Source: Streptomyces hygroscopicus (lineage in GTDB: Bacteria > Actinomycetota > Actinomycetes > Streptomycetales > Streptomycetaceae). Taken from it: a stretch of DNA of 64,000 nucleotides. The stretch is taken from the NCBI GenBank assembly GCA_002021875.1, contig CP018627.1, positions 10,354,001 to 10,418,000 on the forward strand, written 5' to 3'. How positions within the stretch are numbered: position 1 is the first letter of the stretch; every line of letters begins with the position of its first letter. Below the pieces are notes generated by a model that had not been told where the DNA came from, ran no database searches, and was given only the letters and a program-made list of their open reading frames with translations. The translations under genes were made by a program, and so were the position numbers. Below, piece after piece: positions 37,391 to 46,675 of this stretch.

Positions 37391-38302
37391 TCAGATGCGG
37401 TCGGCCGCGATCAGGAGGTACTGGAAGGAGCCGTCCTTGTAGGAGTTGATGAACGCTTCCTCAATGCCGGTGACCAGTGAGGACGTGGCTCGCAGCTCCC
37501 AGTACGGCAGGGTGGCGGCGGTGAGGTCGATGAGGGCCTGCGGTACGAGCCGGTTGTCGGCCATGGCGCGCAGATACTCCCGGCGGGAGTGGATGTTGCA
37601 CTCGAAGTGCGCGTTGATCTGGGAGACCCACTTCGAGGGCTGGCCGTAACGGGGGTTCCAGCAGCCGGTGATGGTCACATAGCGACCGCCGACCGCGAGG
37701 ATGCGGGAGTGCTCGGCGAAGAGGTCGTGCAGGTCGACGTACATGCTCGACTCGTTGTTCCACGAGGCCGCGATCTGCCCGGTCTCGAAGGGCGTACCGA
37801 GCATATTGCAGACACGGGCGTGGACGTGGTCCTCGATGCCGAGCTCGCGGGCGCGCTGGTTGGCGAAGTCCGCCTGCTTGGCCGACAGGGTGACGCCCTC
37901 GACCTTGCACCCGAAGCGCTGGTGGGCCATGACCATCGAGCCACCGCGGCCGCAGCCGGCGTCCACGAGCGTGTCGTCGCGCTCCATGGGGCCGAGGTGG
38001 TCCAGGAGGAGTTCGGCCTGTGCCGATTCCAGGCGGTGGAGTTCGGCGATCAGCTTCTTCTCGGATGCGCTGTCGTCCGCGTCGCCGAGGGCGGTGCGGT
38101 CGACAGCGCCGATGCCGTAGTGATGATGGTAAAGGCCGTCGACATCGCCGAGACGCAAGTTCACCGGCCTGGCCTCGCCGTCCCAGTAGCGGGCGATGTC
38201 CCCCTGGTAGGGCGTCACCGGGGCGGGGATGAACACGGAGGCGGCGCTGGTGGAGATGGCGGCGTCGGTGGTGAGGTCGGTACTGGTCACAGATAAGTCC
38301 AT
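37391..38302 (-). CDS. Geranyl diphosphate 2-C-methyltransferase
   Basis: A 303-residue SAM-dependent methyltransferase that methylates C2 of geranyl diphosphate, giving the C11 precursor of 2-methylisoborneol. It has ARYWDGEARPVNLRLGDVDG, GLYHHHYGIG and the SAM motif LVDAGCGRGGSMVM. The close match to the GPPMT family is reinforced by its position: its ATG lies only 5 nt after the stop of the 2-MIB synthase gene (TAA-GAAGA-ATG), so the two are cotranscribed and coupled. Confidence 0.95.
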   Translation of the reverse strand: MDLSVTSTDLTTDAAISTSAASVFIPAPVTPYQGDIARYWDGEARPVNLRLGDVDGLYHHHYGIGAVDRTALGDADDSASEKKLIAELHRLESAQAELLLDHLGPMERDDTLVDAGCGRGGSMVMAHQRFGCKVEGVTLSAKQADFANQRARELGIEDHVHARVCNMLGTPFETGQIAASWNNESSMYVDLHDLFAEHSRILAVGGRYVTITGCWNPRYGQPSKWVSQINAHFECNIHSRREYLRAMADNRLVPQALIDLTAATLPYWELRATSSLVTGIEEAFINSYKDGSFQYLLIAADRI

Positions 38303-38307
38303 TCTTC

Positions 38308-39636
38308 TTACCAGAAGTCGGGCAGGCTGTAGCGAAAGGTGTTGGTCTGGTGCCAGTAGTGGTTGCCGTCGACCCACGCGGCCACGCCCCGCAGAAAGCG
38401 CTGCACGCTCAGGACGGGGCAGGCGGCGGCCAGAGCCGCGGCTTCGGCTTCGAAGTCGTGCATGAGGTCGTTGTGGACGTCGACCGACTTCAGATAGGCC
38501 TCGCGGTCGGAGATGCCCTCACGTTCGGCGATCACCACGGGCAGGTTCAGGTGATGCCCGGGGGAGGCGAGTTCCTTGGTGTACGAGTACAGGTCGTTCA
38601 CGATGGTGGTGGCGTTCCCGGCGAGCGCGATGACGCGCTGCATGGCGGGCGTGGCGTGCAGGTCCGCCGGCAGCTCGTAGCCGCCGACGGTGTCCGTAAT
38701 GGTGGGGCAGGGGCGGAAGTTGTTGAACTGGCGCATCGCCAGGTATTCCCACACCTCGGGCACGTGGTCCGTCTGGGCCCAGGCGGCCTCGGCGAGGTAC
38801 CCCATGTGCAGACGGGCCATGTCGTGCCGGTACCGGTCCGCCTGGGAGGCGCTGGCCGCTTGGGCGAAGTACTCCATGGCGGAGCGGTACGCGCGCCGGG
38901 GCGCGTCCGAATGGAGCGATTCCGCCCACCGCGGTTGGTACTCCTCCGTCGTGTGCAAGGGGTCGAGGGCGGTGTGCGCCAGCAGCAGCCGTCCGCCGAG
39001 GCCGATGGGCGATCCGCCGTGGTCCTCGCAGTAGCAGTCGTCCACCGCGTTCTCGGCGACCATCAGGCGCGTGGCGAGCATCAGATGGTCGGCGGTGGGA
39101 GCGTCCGGATGGCAGGCGACCATATAGCGCCCCACGGAGAAGCCGTCGAACTGGTCTTCCCAGTCCTCCGGGTACAGATCGACCTCGTCCAGCGCCCAGG
39201 TCTTGATCCTGCGGCTGACCTCCTCCACCCGCACCGGGTCGGGCTCCGGCACCGGATGGTGGTAGAGGCCGGGGATCGGGGTGCCTTCCGCCGGAGCCGT
39301 CGGCGGCTCCACCGGCTCCACCGGCGCCGACGCGCCCTCGCACCGGGCCAGGTGCAGGCCCACCGTGCCCAGGCCACTGGGGCCACGCAGGATCCGACCC
39401 AGGTCGGCGCCCGCTGTTCGCACCTCGGCGGCAGGAATGTCGGTGGGAGGCGCAGCGGTGGCAGGGGCGTCGGCGGGAGGCGATACGGGCATGGACGGCG
39501 CGGGGGATCTGCCGCCGCCGAAGGCGGCCCTGATGTCGCGGGCGCGGGCGGCGGCCTCAGCGAGGACAAACGCCCCGGAGTGCGAACCGGCCCCGGGCGG
39601 GCTCGGCTGCGGAGGGGAAGGCTCAGGCGCGGGCAT
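38308..39636 (-). CDS. 2-methylisoborneol synthase
   Basis: A 442-residue class I terpene cyclase that turns 2-methylgeranyl diphosphate into 2-methylisoborneol, an earthy odorant. Mg-binding motifs are DDCYCED (D199-D205) and NDLYSYTKE (N347-E355); the C-terminus is NTFRYSLPDFW. The first ~120 residues are Pro/Ala-rich and predicted disordered, but contain two conserved-looking islands, AFVLAEAAARARDIRAAFGG (22-41) and ILRGPSGLGTVGLHLAR (82-98). This is the likely cargo-loading region for the shell encoded upstream. GAGGAG precedes the ATG. Confidence 0.96.
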   Translation of the reverse strand: MPAPEPSPPQPSPPGAGSHSGAFVLAEAAARARDIRAAFGGGRSPAPSMPVSPPADAPATAAPPTDIPAAEVRTAGADLGRILRGPSGLGTVGLHLARCEGASAPVEPVEPPTAPAEGTPIPGLYHHPVPEPDPVRVEEVSRRIKTWALDEVDLYPEDWEDQFDGFSVGRYMVACHPDAPTADHLMLATRLMVAENAVDDCYCEDHGGSPIGLGGRLLLAHTALDPLHTTEEYQPRWAESLHSDAPRRAYRSAMEYFAQAASASQADRYRHDMARLHMGYLAEAAWAQTDHVPEVWEYLAMRQFNNFRPCPTITDTVGGYELPADLHATPAMQRVIALAGNATTIVNDLYSYTKELASPGHHLNLPVVIAEREGISDREAYLKSVDVHNDLMHDFEAEAAALAAACPVLSVQRFLRGVAAWVDGNHYWHQTNTFRYSLPDFW

Positions 39637-39736
39637 CCATAGCTCCTCGGTGGGGTGGGTGGCTGTCCCGGATCACGGGCATGCTTGGCCGGCTGGGAGC
39701 GCCGGGCTCTCGTAGCCGCCGGGCAGGGCAGGACCT

Positions 39737-41149
39737 CTAGTCGCGGCTGCGGGCGATCTGCACGTTCTCCAACACACCGAGCGCGTCCGGCACCAGGATG
39801 GCGGCGGAGTAGTACGCAGTGACGAGGTAGGAGATGATCGCCTTTTCGTCGATGCCCATGAAGCGCACCGACAGACCCGGTTCGTACTCCTCCGGCAGAC
39901 CGGTATGGCGCAGACCGATGACGCCCTGGTTGTCCTCGCCGGTGCGCATGACGAGGACCGAGCTGGTGTTCTCCTTCGTGACGGGGATCTTGTTGCAGGG
40001 CAGGATCGGGACGCCGCGCCAGGCCGGGACCTGCTGCCCGCCCAGGTCGACGTGGGTCGGGTAGAGCCCGCGGGAGTTGAACTCCCGCCCGATCGCCGCG
40101 ATCGTCCTGGGGTGCGCGAGGAAGAACTTGGAGCCGCGGCGGCGGCACAGCAGCTCGTCGAGGTCATCCGGGGTGGGCGGGCCCGAGTGGGGCTGGATGC
40201 GCTGCTTGAAGTCGGCGTTGTGGAGCAGGCCGAACTCCCGGTTGTTGATCAGCTCGTGCTCCTGGCGCTCACGCAGCGCCTCGATGGTGAGCCTGAGCTG
40301 CTCCTGGGTCTGGTCCATCGGCTCGTTGTAGAGGTCGGCGACCCTCGTATGGATCCGCAGAATGGTCTGCGCGACGGAGAGTTCGTACTCGCGCGGCTTC
40401 AGTTCGTAGTCGACGAACGTGCCGGGCAGCGCGGGTTCGCCGGTGTGACCGGCCGCCATGGCGATCTCGGCCTCGCCGCGATGGTTCTGCGCGTGACCGC
40501 GCAGGGAACTGAACTCCCGGATGTGCGCCTGGAGGCTCGGCGCCGCGGACAGCACGGCGGCGAAGTCGGCGCGGGACAGGGTGAGCAGGGTGCCGGCGGT
40601 CTCGGCGGTGGCGGTGTAGTCCCACCGGGCCTCCGCGTTCAGCAGAGCGCCCTCACCAAAGCGGTCGCCATCGGCCAGTACGGCGACGGCGGTCTCATCG
40701 CCGTACGGTCCGACGGAGGTCTGGCTGACGCGGCCGTGGGCGATCAGGTGGAACTCCTCGGCGGGCCTGCCGCGCTCCACCAGCGTCTCGCCCGCGCGGA
40801 AGTCGCGCTGGACGCAGCGGTCGGCGATGGCGGTCAGCACCTCCACGTCCTCGAAGCCACGCAGCAGGGCCAGTTCGCCGAGTTCGCGGGGGATCACCCG
40901 GACGTCGGCACCGTCCTGGACGAACTCGACGCGCCCGTCGCCGACGGTGTAGCTCAGCCGGCGGTTCACCCGGTAGGTGCCGCCCTCGACCTCCACCCAG
41001 GGGAGCGTCCGCAGCAGCCAGCGGGAGGTGATCCCCTGCATCTGCGGGGCGGACTTGGTCGTGGTGGCGAGGTTGCGGGCGGCCGCCGTGCTCAGGCTGG
41101 ACTGCCGAGGCGGCTCCAGAGGCGCTTCCGAGCTGGTACCAACAGTCAT
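39737..41149 (-). CDS. eshA: Family 2B encapsulin shell protein, EshA-like
   Basis: A 470-residue HK97-fold shell protein with an inserted cyclic-nucleotide-binding domain (about residues 93-215: [30 protein letters not shown]). The N-arm ([20 protein letters not shown]) and the C-terminal half ([40 protein letters not shown]) are encapsulin-type. Such shells self-assemble around cargo enzymes. The cyclase encoded 101 nt downstream is the cargo by context. An AAGGAG site precedes 41149. EshA of Streptomyces was first described as a growth- and antibiotic-related nucleotide-binding protein. The ligand (cAMP or other) is not known from sequence. Confidence 0.94.
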   Translation of the reverse strand: MTVGTSSEAPLEPPRQSSLSTAAARNLATTTKSAPQMQGITSRWLLRTLPWVEVEGGTYRVNRRLSYTVGDGRVEFVQDGADVRVIPRELGELALLRGFEDVEVLTAIADRCVQRDFRAGETLVERGRPAEEFHLIAHGRVSQTSVGPYGDETAVAVLADGDRFGEGALLNAEARWDYTATAETAGTLLTLSRADFAAVLSAAPSLQAHIREFSSLRGHAQNHRGEAEIAMAAGHTGEPALPGTFVDYELKPREYELSVAQTILRIHTRVADLYNEPMDQTQEQLRLTIEALRERQEHELINNREFGLLHNADFKQRIQPHSGPPTPDDLDELLCRRRGSKFFLAHPRTIAAIGREFNSRGLYPTHVDLGGQQVPAWRGVPILPCNKIPVTKENTSSVLVMRTGEDNQGVIGLRHTGLPEEYEPGLSVRFMGIDEKAIISYLVTAYYSAAILVPDALGVLENVQIARSRD

Positions 41150-41583
41150 CGGGCGAGCTCTCCTTCGTGAGGGCGATGGCTGGCGTGCGTGCGCGTCACC
41201 GGCAAAGAGGAAAGGAGGGGGCAAACGTCCGGGAATCCGTCCAGACCTGGGGAACAGTAGCGGCCGGTGCACCCATTCGGCCTCGGAGAGCCACTGGCAT
41301 TAACTCGATAAGATGACCGTGCCCCGCCCGTGGTTTGCCCCGGTGGCCGACGGTATTCGGACGCGGTCACGGCACGTGGGTGTCGAGACGGGCGTGAGCG
41401 TCGGCACGGGATGCGCCGCCATCGTGCGGGATCCCGCCCGCTTTCTCCCCGCCCCAGTAATCAGTCCACCCAGTCGTGACTGGCTGTTTTCCACCGGGCG
41501 GGCAGCCGCTGGGATGAAGCTTCCATGGACACGCTGGACGCCCGAAACCCGCTCGCCGCTTCCGCCACTTCGAAAGGCCCTTG
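41150..41583. other. Long gap upstream of the 2-MIB operon
   Basis: A 434-nt divergent region between the encapsulin gene and a PhzF gene. I see no credible gene. It must hold the operon promoter and the PhzF promoter. No clear palindrome stands out. Confidence 0.5.
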
Positions 41584-42432
41584 ATGACTACGCCACGCGC
41601 ACGCTCGTTCATGCAGGTCGACGTGTTCTCCACGAGCCCCTGTCTGGGCAACCCGGTCGCCGTCGTCCTCGATGGGGCGGAGATCACCGACGAGGAGATG
41701 CGGCGGCTGGCGCGCTGGACGAATCTGTCCGAGACCACGTTCGTCCTGCCCCCGACCACGCCGGAGGCCGACTACCGGCTGCGGATCTTCACCCCGGGAG
41801 GTGAACTCCCGTTCGCCGGGCACCCCACGCTCGGCTCGGCGCGCGCGTGGCTGGACAACGGGGGCGCGCCTCGGCACGCGGACCGTATCGTGCAGGAGTG
41901 CGGCGCCGGCCTGGTCACCGTGCGCCGTGGTGATGGCACCTTGTCGTTCGCCGCCCCGCCGCTGGTCCGCGACGGCGCGCTCGACGACGCGTACCTGAAC
42001 CGGATCGTCGCCGCGTTCGGTATCGAGCGGGATCGTGTCATCGCCCACCAGTGGGCCGACAACGGACCCGGCTGGGCCGTGGTCCAGTTGCCCACGGCCG
42101 AGGAGGTGCTCGCCCTCGAACCCGACCTGTCCCTCATCCCGGACGCGATGGTCGGCGCGATCGGTGCCCACCCCGAGGGATCCGAGCACGACTTCGAGAT
42201 GCGCACCTTCGCTCCCGGCGTCGGCGTGGCCGAGGATCCCGTATGCGGCAGCATGAACGCCTCGGTCGGGCAGTGGCTCACCGCCACCGGTGCGGCGCCG
42301 TCCGCCTACCGAGTCTCCCAGGGCGCGTGCCTGAGCCGGGCCGGGACCGTCGACGTCATCGCCGACGAGGACGGCACCGTCTGGGTCGGCGGCGCCGCCA
42401 CCAGCTACATCCGGGGCACCATCACCCTCTGA
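41584..42432 (+). CDS. PhzF family protein
   Basis: A 282-residue PhzF/YddE-fold protein. It opens SFMQVDVFSTSPCLGNPVAV, has the conserved glutamate in TNLSETTFVLPP, and the FTPGGELPFAGHPTLGSARA and EDPVCGSMNASVGQWL blocks. It is a paralogue of the protein at 9989-10813, with different substrate loops. AAAGG precedes the ATG. The substrate is unknown. The next gene downstream is a dead threonine aldolase. Confidence 0.9.
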   Translation: MTTPRARSFMQVDVFSTSPCLGNPVAVVLDGAEITDEEMRRLARWTNLSETTFVLPPTTPEADYRLRIFTPGGELPFAGHPTLGSARAWLDNGGAPRHADRIVQECGAGLVTVRRGDGTLSFAAPPLVRDGALDDAYLNRIVAAFGIERDRVIAHQWADNGPGWAVVQLPTAEEVLALEPDLSLIPDAMVGAIGAHPEGSEHDFEMRTFAPGVGVAEDPVCGSMNASVGQWLTATGAAPSAYRVSQGACLSRAGTVDVIADEDGTVWVGGAATSYIRGTITL

Positions 42433-42609
42433 CCTGCTCGGTTCTCCGCGGCGACCGCGCCTGCGCCTTCGGTCTGTTCGGTCCGGTGCCGAGCCCCGGT
42501 CACCTGCGGTATGCAGGCGGGTCTCCTCGCTCAGGAGGACCGCGGGAAGCGCACTTGACCGTCGTCTTCGCCGGCCCCATCGGAACCTGACACCAAGGAA
42601 TACCCACTC

Positions 42610-43036
42610 ATGAGCTCCACCATCGCCACCACCCCCGCCGGCCGCGCCTTCATCAGCGACAACATGGCCGGAGCATCCCCGGAGATAGTCCAGGCCGTCG
42701 CCGACGCGGCTGCCGGGCAGGTCCTGCCGTACGGCAACGACCCCTTCACCGACAGCGCCCGCCGCAAGCTGAGCGAGATCTTCGAGCGGGACGTCGATGT
42801 CTTCATGGTCTCCACCGGGTCCGCGCCAACGGTCTGAGCCTGGCCACCCTCACCCCGCCGTGGGGCAGCGTGCTGTCCCACCCCGACAGCCACATCAACA
42901 AGGACTCCTCGCGGACGGCTACGTCTTCCACCACGACCGCTGGGAGCCGGGGACAGTCCGTTTCGTCACCAGCTTCACCCACAGCGCCGACGACATCGAC
43001 CAGCTCCTCGACGCGGTCCGCCGCCACACACTCTGA
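42610..43036 (+). pseudogene. Broken low-specificity threonine aldolase
   Basis: A normal start (AGRAFISDNMAGASPEIVQA, then LPYGNDPFTDSARRKLSEIF) runs to FMVSTGSA. One base is then missing and the frame moves to NGLSLATLTPPWGSVLSHPD. After SHINKD about 200 residues, including the PLP lysine, are gone. The third frame continues with the C-terminus (YVFHHDRWEPGTVRFVTSFT) to 43036. A frameshift plus a large internal deletion makes it non-functional. Confidence 0.85.
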
Positions 43037-43130
43037 CGGTCCGGGCCCGAGGCGGCGTACCGGGCTTCGGCAGGCGCGGCCCTTATCTCCCGTGCGCCGG
43101 GGCGGTCGATCAGCGCGGTCGCGTTGTCGG

Positions 43131-43566
43131 CCACGCCCGGGGGTACGGCACCCGGAGCGCTTCCGCCGGGACGGGGGTGTGGTCCGCGGCGGCCTGGAGG
43201 CGGCCGTCGCGCAGCACGACGGCGCCGCTGCCGAGCATGGTGTCGATCAGCTCGGTGGCGAGTGCCTCGGGTGTGCGGTCCAGGAGCCGTGTGGCACCGT
43301 GGGCCTGGAGGAGGGCGTTGCCGCCGACGTGGTCGGAGTGCTGGGGGCACCCCCGGACGAAGTCTGGGGGAGGGTGTTCACGACCAGGGCGATGTCTCCC
43401 CTACGGGCGCGGGCCAGGCGGCGGTCTCCTCGGCGTGGCCGACGAAACCGCTGTCGACCAGGGCGGGTTGCCGCCCGTGGAGCAGGAGCGTGTTCGCGTC
43501 GGGAAAGGGCCTGCGCCGCCAGGTCACCCAGGCCGGGAGCCGCTCGGCGTCATCATCCGTGAACAA
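43131..43566 (-). pseudogene. Broken metallo-beta-lactamase-fold hydrolase
   Basis: It starts at 43566 with MFTDDDAERLPAWVTWRRRP and reads NTLLLHGRQPALVDSGFVGH. A one-base change after EETAAW shifts frame, RRGDIALVVNT being in the next frame. A ~33-nt palindromic element then interrupts the HxHxD metal site: the original NTHWHSDHVGG-like motif survives only as HSDHVGG after the insert. The sequence continues (NALLQAHGATRLLDRTPEAL, GAVVLRDGRLQAAADHTPVP) and is cut at about 43131, so the C-terminal half is missing. Confidence 0.8.
43341..43373. repeat. Short palindromic Streptomyces-type repeat element
   Basis: CTGGGGGCACCCCCGGACGA followed by AGTCTGGGGGAG forms a GC-rich stem-loop and matches a form of small repeat I recall as common between Streptomyces genes. 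Here it lies inside the metal-binding motif of the metallo-beta-lactamase-fold remnant, so it looks inserted. Confidence 0.65.
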
Positions 43567-43708
43567 CCTCCGTGTCAGCGATCAGCGCTTTGGAACGGGC
43601 GATTCTCATCGCCCGGGCCGAGCGGGACATCCGGGCCCTGACCACAGTGGCCCGGGAACTCGGCCCCTCCTCGACGCGGCGGTGAGCAAGCACGAGTGAC
43701 CGCCCGCG

Positions 43709-44893
43709 TTACGGAAGCGTGGCCACGAACGTCCCGAGCCGGGCGATCCCCTCGCGGAGCTCGTCGGCCGACGCCGCGTACGAGAGGCGGACGTGGCTGT
43801 CCGCCGTGTGGACGCCGAAGTCCCTGCCCGGAGTGAGGGCGACATGTGCCGATTGGAGCGCGCGTTCGCAGAACTGCCATGAGGTGAGCCCCGTGCCGCT
43901 GACGTCGAAGTAGACGTAGAAGGCGCCGTCGGGCGGGACGGGAACCGGCAGTCCGATCCGTGCCAGGCCGTCGAGGACGAGCGCGCGCCGCTCGGTGAAC
44001 TCGACGCGGCGGGCCTCGCAGACCGTGAGGGACTCGGTGGTGAAGCAGGACAGGGCGGCATGCTGGGCGGGTGCGGAGGCGCAGAGGAAGTAGTTCTGTG
44101 CCAGGCGTTCCATCGCCGGTACGAGCGTCTCGGGTACGACACACCAGCCCAGCCGCCAGCCGGTCATGCCGAAGTACTTCGAGAAGCTGTTGATGACGAC
44201 GGCGTCGGGGTCGTACGACAGCGCGCTGCGCGGAGACCGGCCCTGTGCGTCATGGTCGCTGAGGTTGAGGTAGATCTCGTCGACGATGCGCCATGCGCCG
44301 CGCTCGCGTGCCACGTCACAGATCGCCGCGAGTTCGTCGGCCGGCACCGAAGTGCCCGTCGGGTTCGAGGGGGAGGCGATCATGATCCCGCGGGTGTGGT
44401 CCGTCCAGTGCGAGCGCACCGATTCCGCGTCCAGCTGGAAGCGGGTTCCGGCCGTGGTGGGTACGAGCGTGACGCGGGCACCGAAGCTCTCGGCGATCTG
44501 CCGGTTGCAGGGGTACGACGGGTCGCCGATGAGCACCTCGTCGCCGGGATCGACGAGCGCGGCCGTGGCCAGCACCAGGGCTGCCGAGGCCCCCGCCGTC
44601 ACGACGACCCGGGAAGCAGCGACCTCGACACCGTGCTCATCCTGGTAGAACCGCGCGATGGCCCGCCTCAGCGCAGGCAGTCCGAGGGACTCGGTGTAGG
44701 GCATGGGCCGTCCGTCCATTGCCCCGCGCATCGCGTCCAGGACGGCCGGGGGCGCGCCGAAGTCCGGCTCGCCGATGCTGAGTTTGACGATGTGATGCCC
44801 CTGGGCCTCCAGCGCGGCGGCCTGCTTGCCGAACTCCATGGCGTAGAACGGGGCTACAGCCTGGGCGCGCTGCGAGATCTGTATGGTGCTCAT
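43709..44893 (-). CDS. Class I/II pyridoxal-phosphate aminotransferase
   Basis: A 394-residue fold-type I aminotransferase of the aspartate-aminotransferase superfamily. It has VKLSIGEPDFGAPPAVLDAM, IASPSNPTGTSVP, the PLP lysine K239 in INSFSKYFGMTGWRLGW, and the C-terminal DSHVRLSYAAS with the carboxylate-binding Arg. The substrate could be aspartate, an aromatic or a branched amino acid. It heads a minus-strand series with a thioesterase and a LysE-type exporter, so it may belong to an amino-acid export or catabolic context. Confidence 0.93.
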   Translation of the reverse strand: MSTIQISQRAQAVAPFYAMEFGKQAAALEAQGHHIVKLSIGEPDFGAPPAVLDAMRGAMDGRPMPYTESLGLPALRRAIARFYQDEHGVEVAASRVVVTAGASAALVLATAALVDPGDEVLIGDPSYPCNRQIAESFGARVTLVPTTAGTRFQLDAESVRSHWTDHTRGIMIASPSNPTGTSVPADELAAICDVARERGAWRIVDEIYLNLSDHDAQGRSPRSALSYDPDAVVINSFSKYFGMTGWRLGWCVVPETLVPAMERLAQNYFLCASAPAQHAALSCFTTESLTVCEARRVEFTERRALVLDGLARIGLPVPVPPDGAFYVYFDVSGTGLTSWQFCERALQSAHVALTPGRDFGVHTADSHVRLSYAASADELREGIARLGTFVATLP

Positions 44894-44960
44894 GCCGCGA
44901 CCTCCGGCTCGATGGTGGACGGAACTGCCAGGACGATGACTCCCTTGGGCTTCGGCGACT

Positions 44961-45416
44961 TCACTGCTCGGATCGCTGCACCCGGATCAGCGTCTGCTGC
45001 CCGTTGGCGACGAGTTTCCGCCCGCTGTCCTGGACACCGAACACCTCCAACTGGCAGACGGTCAGGGTACGTCCGGACTTCAGGACGGTTCCGACCGCCT
45101 CGATGTGGTCACCGGCGGCGGGCGCGAGGAGGTTGATCTTGTACTCGACCGTGAGCACCTCGGCGTCCTCGGGGAACAGGGTGAGGGCCGCGTAGCCGCC
45201 GGCGCTGTCCGCGATCGCGCTGGTGGCGCCCGCGTGGACGTAGCCGTGCTGCTGGGTCACCTCGGGGCGGGCCGGGAGCGCGATGTGCACGCGACCCGGC
45301 GCGATGTGCGCTATCCGGGCCCCGAGGTGGCTCATCAGCCCCTGCCGGCCGAAGCTGTCCCGGATACGCTCGCGCACCTCGGGGCTCGCCTGCTCCTGCT
45401 GCGCCTGGTCTTTCAC
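44961..45416 (-). CDS. PaaI-family thioesterase (hotdog fold)
   Basis: A 151-residue hotdog-fold acyl-CoA thioesterase. It has EVTQQHGYVHAGATSAIADS, the catalytic loop region of PaaI-type enzymes, and YKINLLAPAAGDHIEAVGTV. GTG at 45416 is preferred because GAAGGAG sits 6 nt upstream; the ATG at 45443 has no ribosome site. The aminotransferase gene follows 67 nt downstream and the LysE-type gene lies 49 nt upstream, all on one strand. Confidence 0.88.
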   Translation of the reverse strand: MKDQAQQEQASPEVRERIRDSFGRQGLMSHLGARIAHIAPGRVHIALPARPEVTQQHGYVHAGATSAIADSAGGYAALTLFPEDAEVLTVEYKINLLAPAAGDHIEAVGTVLKSGRTLTVCQLEVFGVQDSGRKLVANGQQTLIRVQRSEQ

Positions 45417-45465
45417 GTACTGCTCCTTCAGCGGACATCGCATGGTTCGTACGGACAGGGCGGGT

Positions 45466-46086
45466 TCACGAGCCTGCCAGGCGTTCCACCAGCAGGAGAC
45501 CGCCGATGGCGATCATCATGACACCGGAGACCCTGGTCACCGTCCGGGCCGCCGAGGGCCGGGTCCTGAGCACGGTGCGGGCCAGGACGCCGACGGCGAG
45601 ATAGACGGCCGCGCAGGCCGTCATGTGGACCGTGCCGAGCAGCCCGGTCTGCGCGGCGACGGGCCAGCCGCCCGAGGGGTGGATGAACTGCGGGAAGAGC
45701 GAGAAGTACAAGAGCAGCGCCTTCGGGTTCAGGCCGCTGATACCGGCCCCCTTGAGCGCGATCTGCCAGCGTGAGGAGGCCACGGTCTCGGTGGACGCGG
45801 TCAAAGCGGCGGGCTGCCTCAGTACGCCCCAGCCCAGCCACATCAGGTAGGCGGCCCCGGCGACGGTCAGCACGGTGAGGATCGTGGCCGAACTCGCCAC
45901 GATCACGACCAGGCCCGCCACGGCGAGCAGCGTGTACCCCGCGTATCCGGCTACCAGCCCGGCGACCGCCGGGACGACCGAACGGTCCCGCAGCCCGGCC
46001 GCGATCGCATAGGCCCAGTCCGCGCCGGGGGTGAACACCAGCAGCAAGTCCACTGCCAGGAAAGCCGCCACCGTCGTCGTGTCCAT
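45466..46086 (-). CDS. LysE family amino-acid exporter
   Basis: A 206-residue six-helix exporter of the LysE/RhtB family: FLAVDLLLVFTPGADWAYAI at the N-terminus, AYLMWLGWGVLRQPA, and KGAGISGLNPKALLLYFSLF, which are diagnostic blocks. It probably exports an amino acid or homoserine lactone. GAGAGGGATC precedes 46086. It is divergent from the Lrp gene at 46199, its likely controller (as in LysG/LysE and Lrp/BrnFE pairs). Confidence 0.92.
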   Translation of the reverse strand: MDTTTVAAFLAVDLLLVFTPGADWAYAIAAGLRDRSVVPAVAGLVAGYAGYTLLAVAGLVVIVASSATILTVLTVAGAAYLMWLGWGVLRQPAALTASTETVASSRWQIALKGAGISGLNPKALLLYFSLFPQFIHPSGGWPVAAQTGLLGTVHMTACAAVYLAVGVLARTVLRTRPSAARTVTRVSGVMMIAIGGLLLVERLAGS

Positions 46087-46184
46087 CGATCGATCCCTCT
46101 CACATTCCTTGCTCTGAGAGGGAAGATTACGTGCGATCTGCCCGAAAGTGTTTGCGCTCTGGCCTCGTGATCGCGCCGAATGAG

Positions 46185-46198
46185 GGAGAATCTTCTCC
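46185..46198. promoter_or_regulatory. Inverted repeat covering the Lrp gene ribosome site
   Basis: GGAGAA-TC-TTCTCC ends at the base before the Lrp ATG and includes the GGGAGAA ribosome site. It could be an autoregulatory site or hairpin that blocks translation. Confidence 0.45.
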
Positions 46199-46651
46199 AT
46201 GGATGCCTTGGACCGGAAAATTCTTACCGAGCTGCAGCTGGACGGCCGCCTGACGATCACCGAGCTGGCCGCCCGCGTGGGGCTGAGCGTTTCGCCGTGT
46301 CACCGCCGCTTGCGGGACCTCGAACGCGAGGGCGCCATCCGCGGCTACCGCGCCGTCGTGGACCCGGCCGCCGTCGGCCTGGACTTCGAGGCCGTGGTCT
46401 TCGCCACCCTGCGCTGGGAGGACGCCGACACCGTCACCACATTCGAAGAGGCCGTGGCCGCCATCCCGCACGTCATCCAGGCCCAGCGGCTCTTCGGCGA
46501 ACCCGACTACCTGCTGCGCGTCGCCACCACCGACCTGGCCGCCTACCAGCACCTCTACGACCAGCGGCTGGCCAAACTCCCGGGCGTTCAGCGCCTGAAC
46601 TCCACCCTCGTCATGAAGAACGTCGTCCACGACCGCCCCCTGCCCCAGTAG
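46199..46651 (+). CDS. Lrp/AsnC family regulator
   Basis: A 150-residue Lrp protein. The helix-turn-helix is LTITELAARVGLSVSPCHRR and the RAM ligand-binding domain has VVFATLRWEDADTVTTFEEA and FGEPDYLLRVATTDLAAYQH. It is divergent from the LysE exporter, so it probably activates or represses export in response to an amino acid. The start is certain (ATG, MDALDRKILTELQ). Confidence 0.94.
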   Translation: MDALDRKILTELQLDGRLTITELAARVGLSVSPCHRRLRDLEREGAIRGYRAVVDPAAVGLDFEAVVFATLRWEDADTVTTFEEAVAAIPHVIQAQRLFGEPDYLLRVATTDLAAYQHLYDQRLAKLPGVQRLNSTLVMKNVVHDRPLPQ

Positions 46652-46675
46652 CCGCTTGTCCCCGAAGCCCGTTGC

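Noticed and set aside
43567..43708. Possible small gene with ALERAILIARAERDIRALT
   Set aside because: Too short, has no start and stop with a ribosome site, and lies among remnants.
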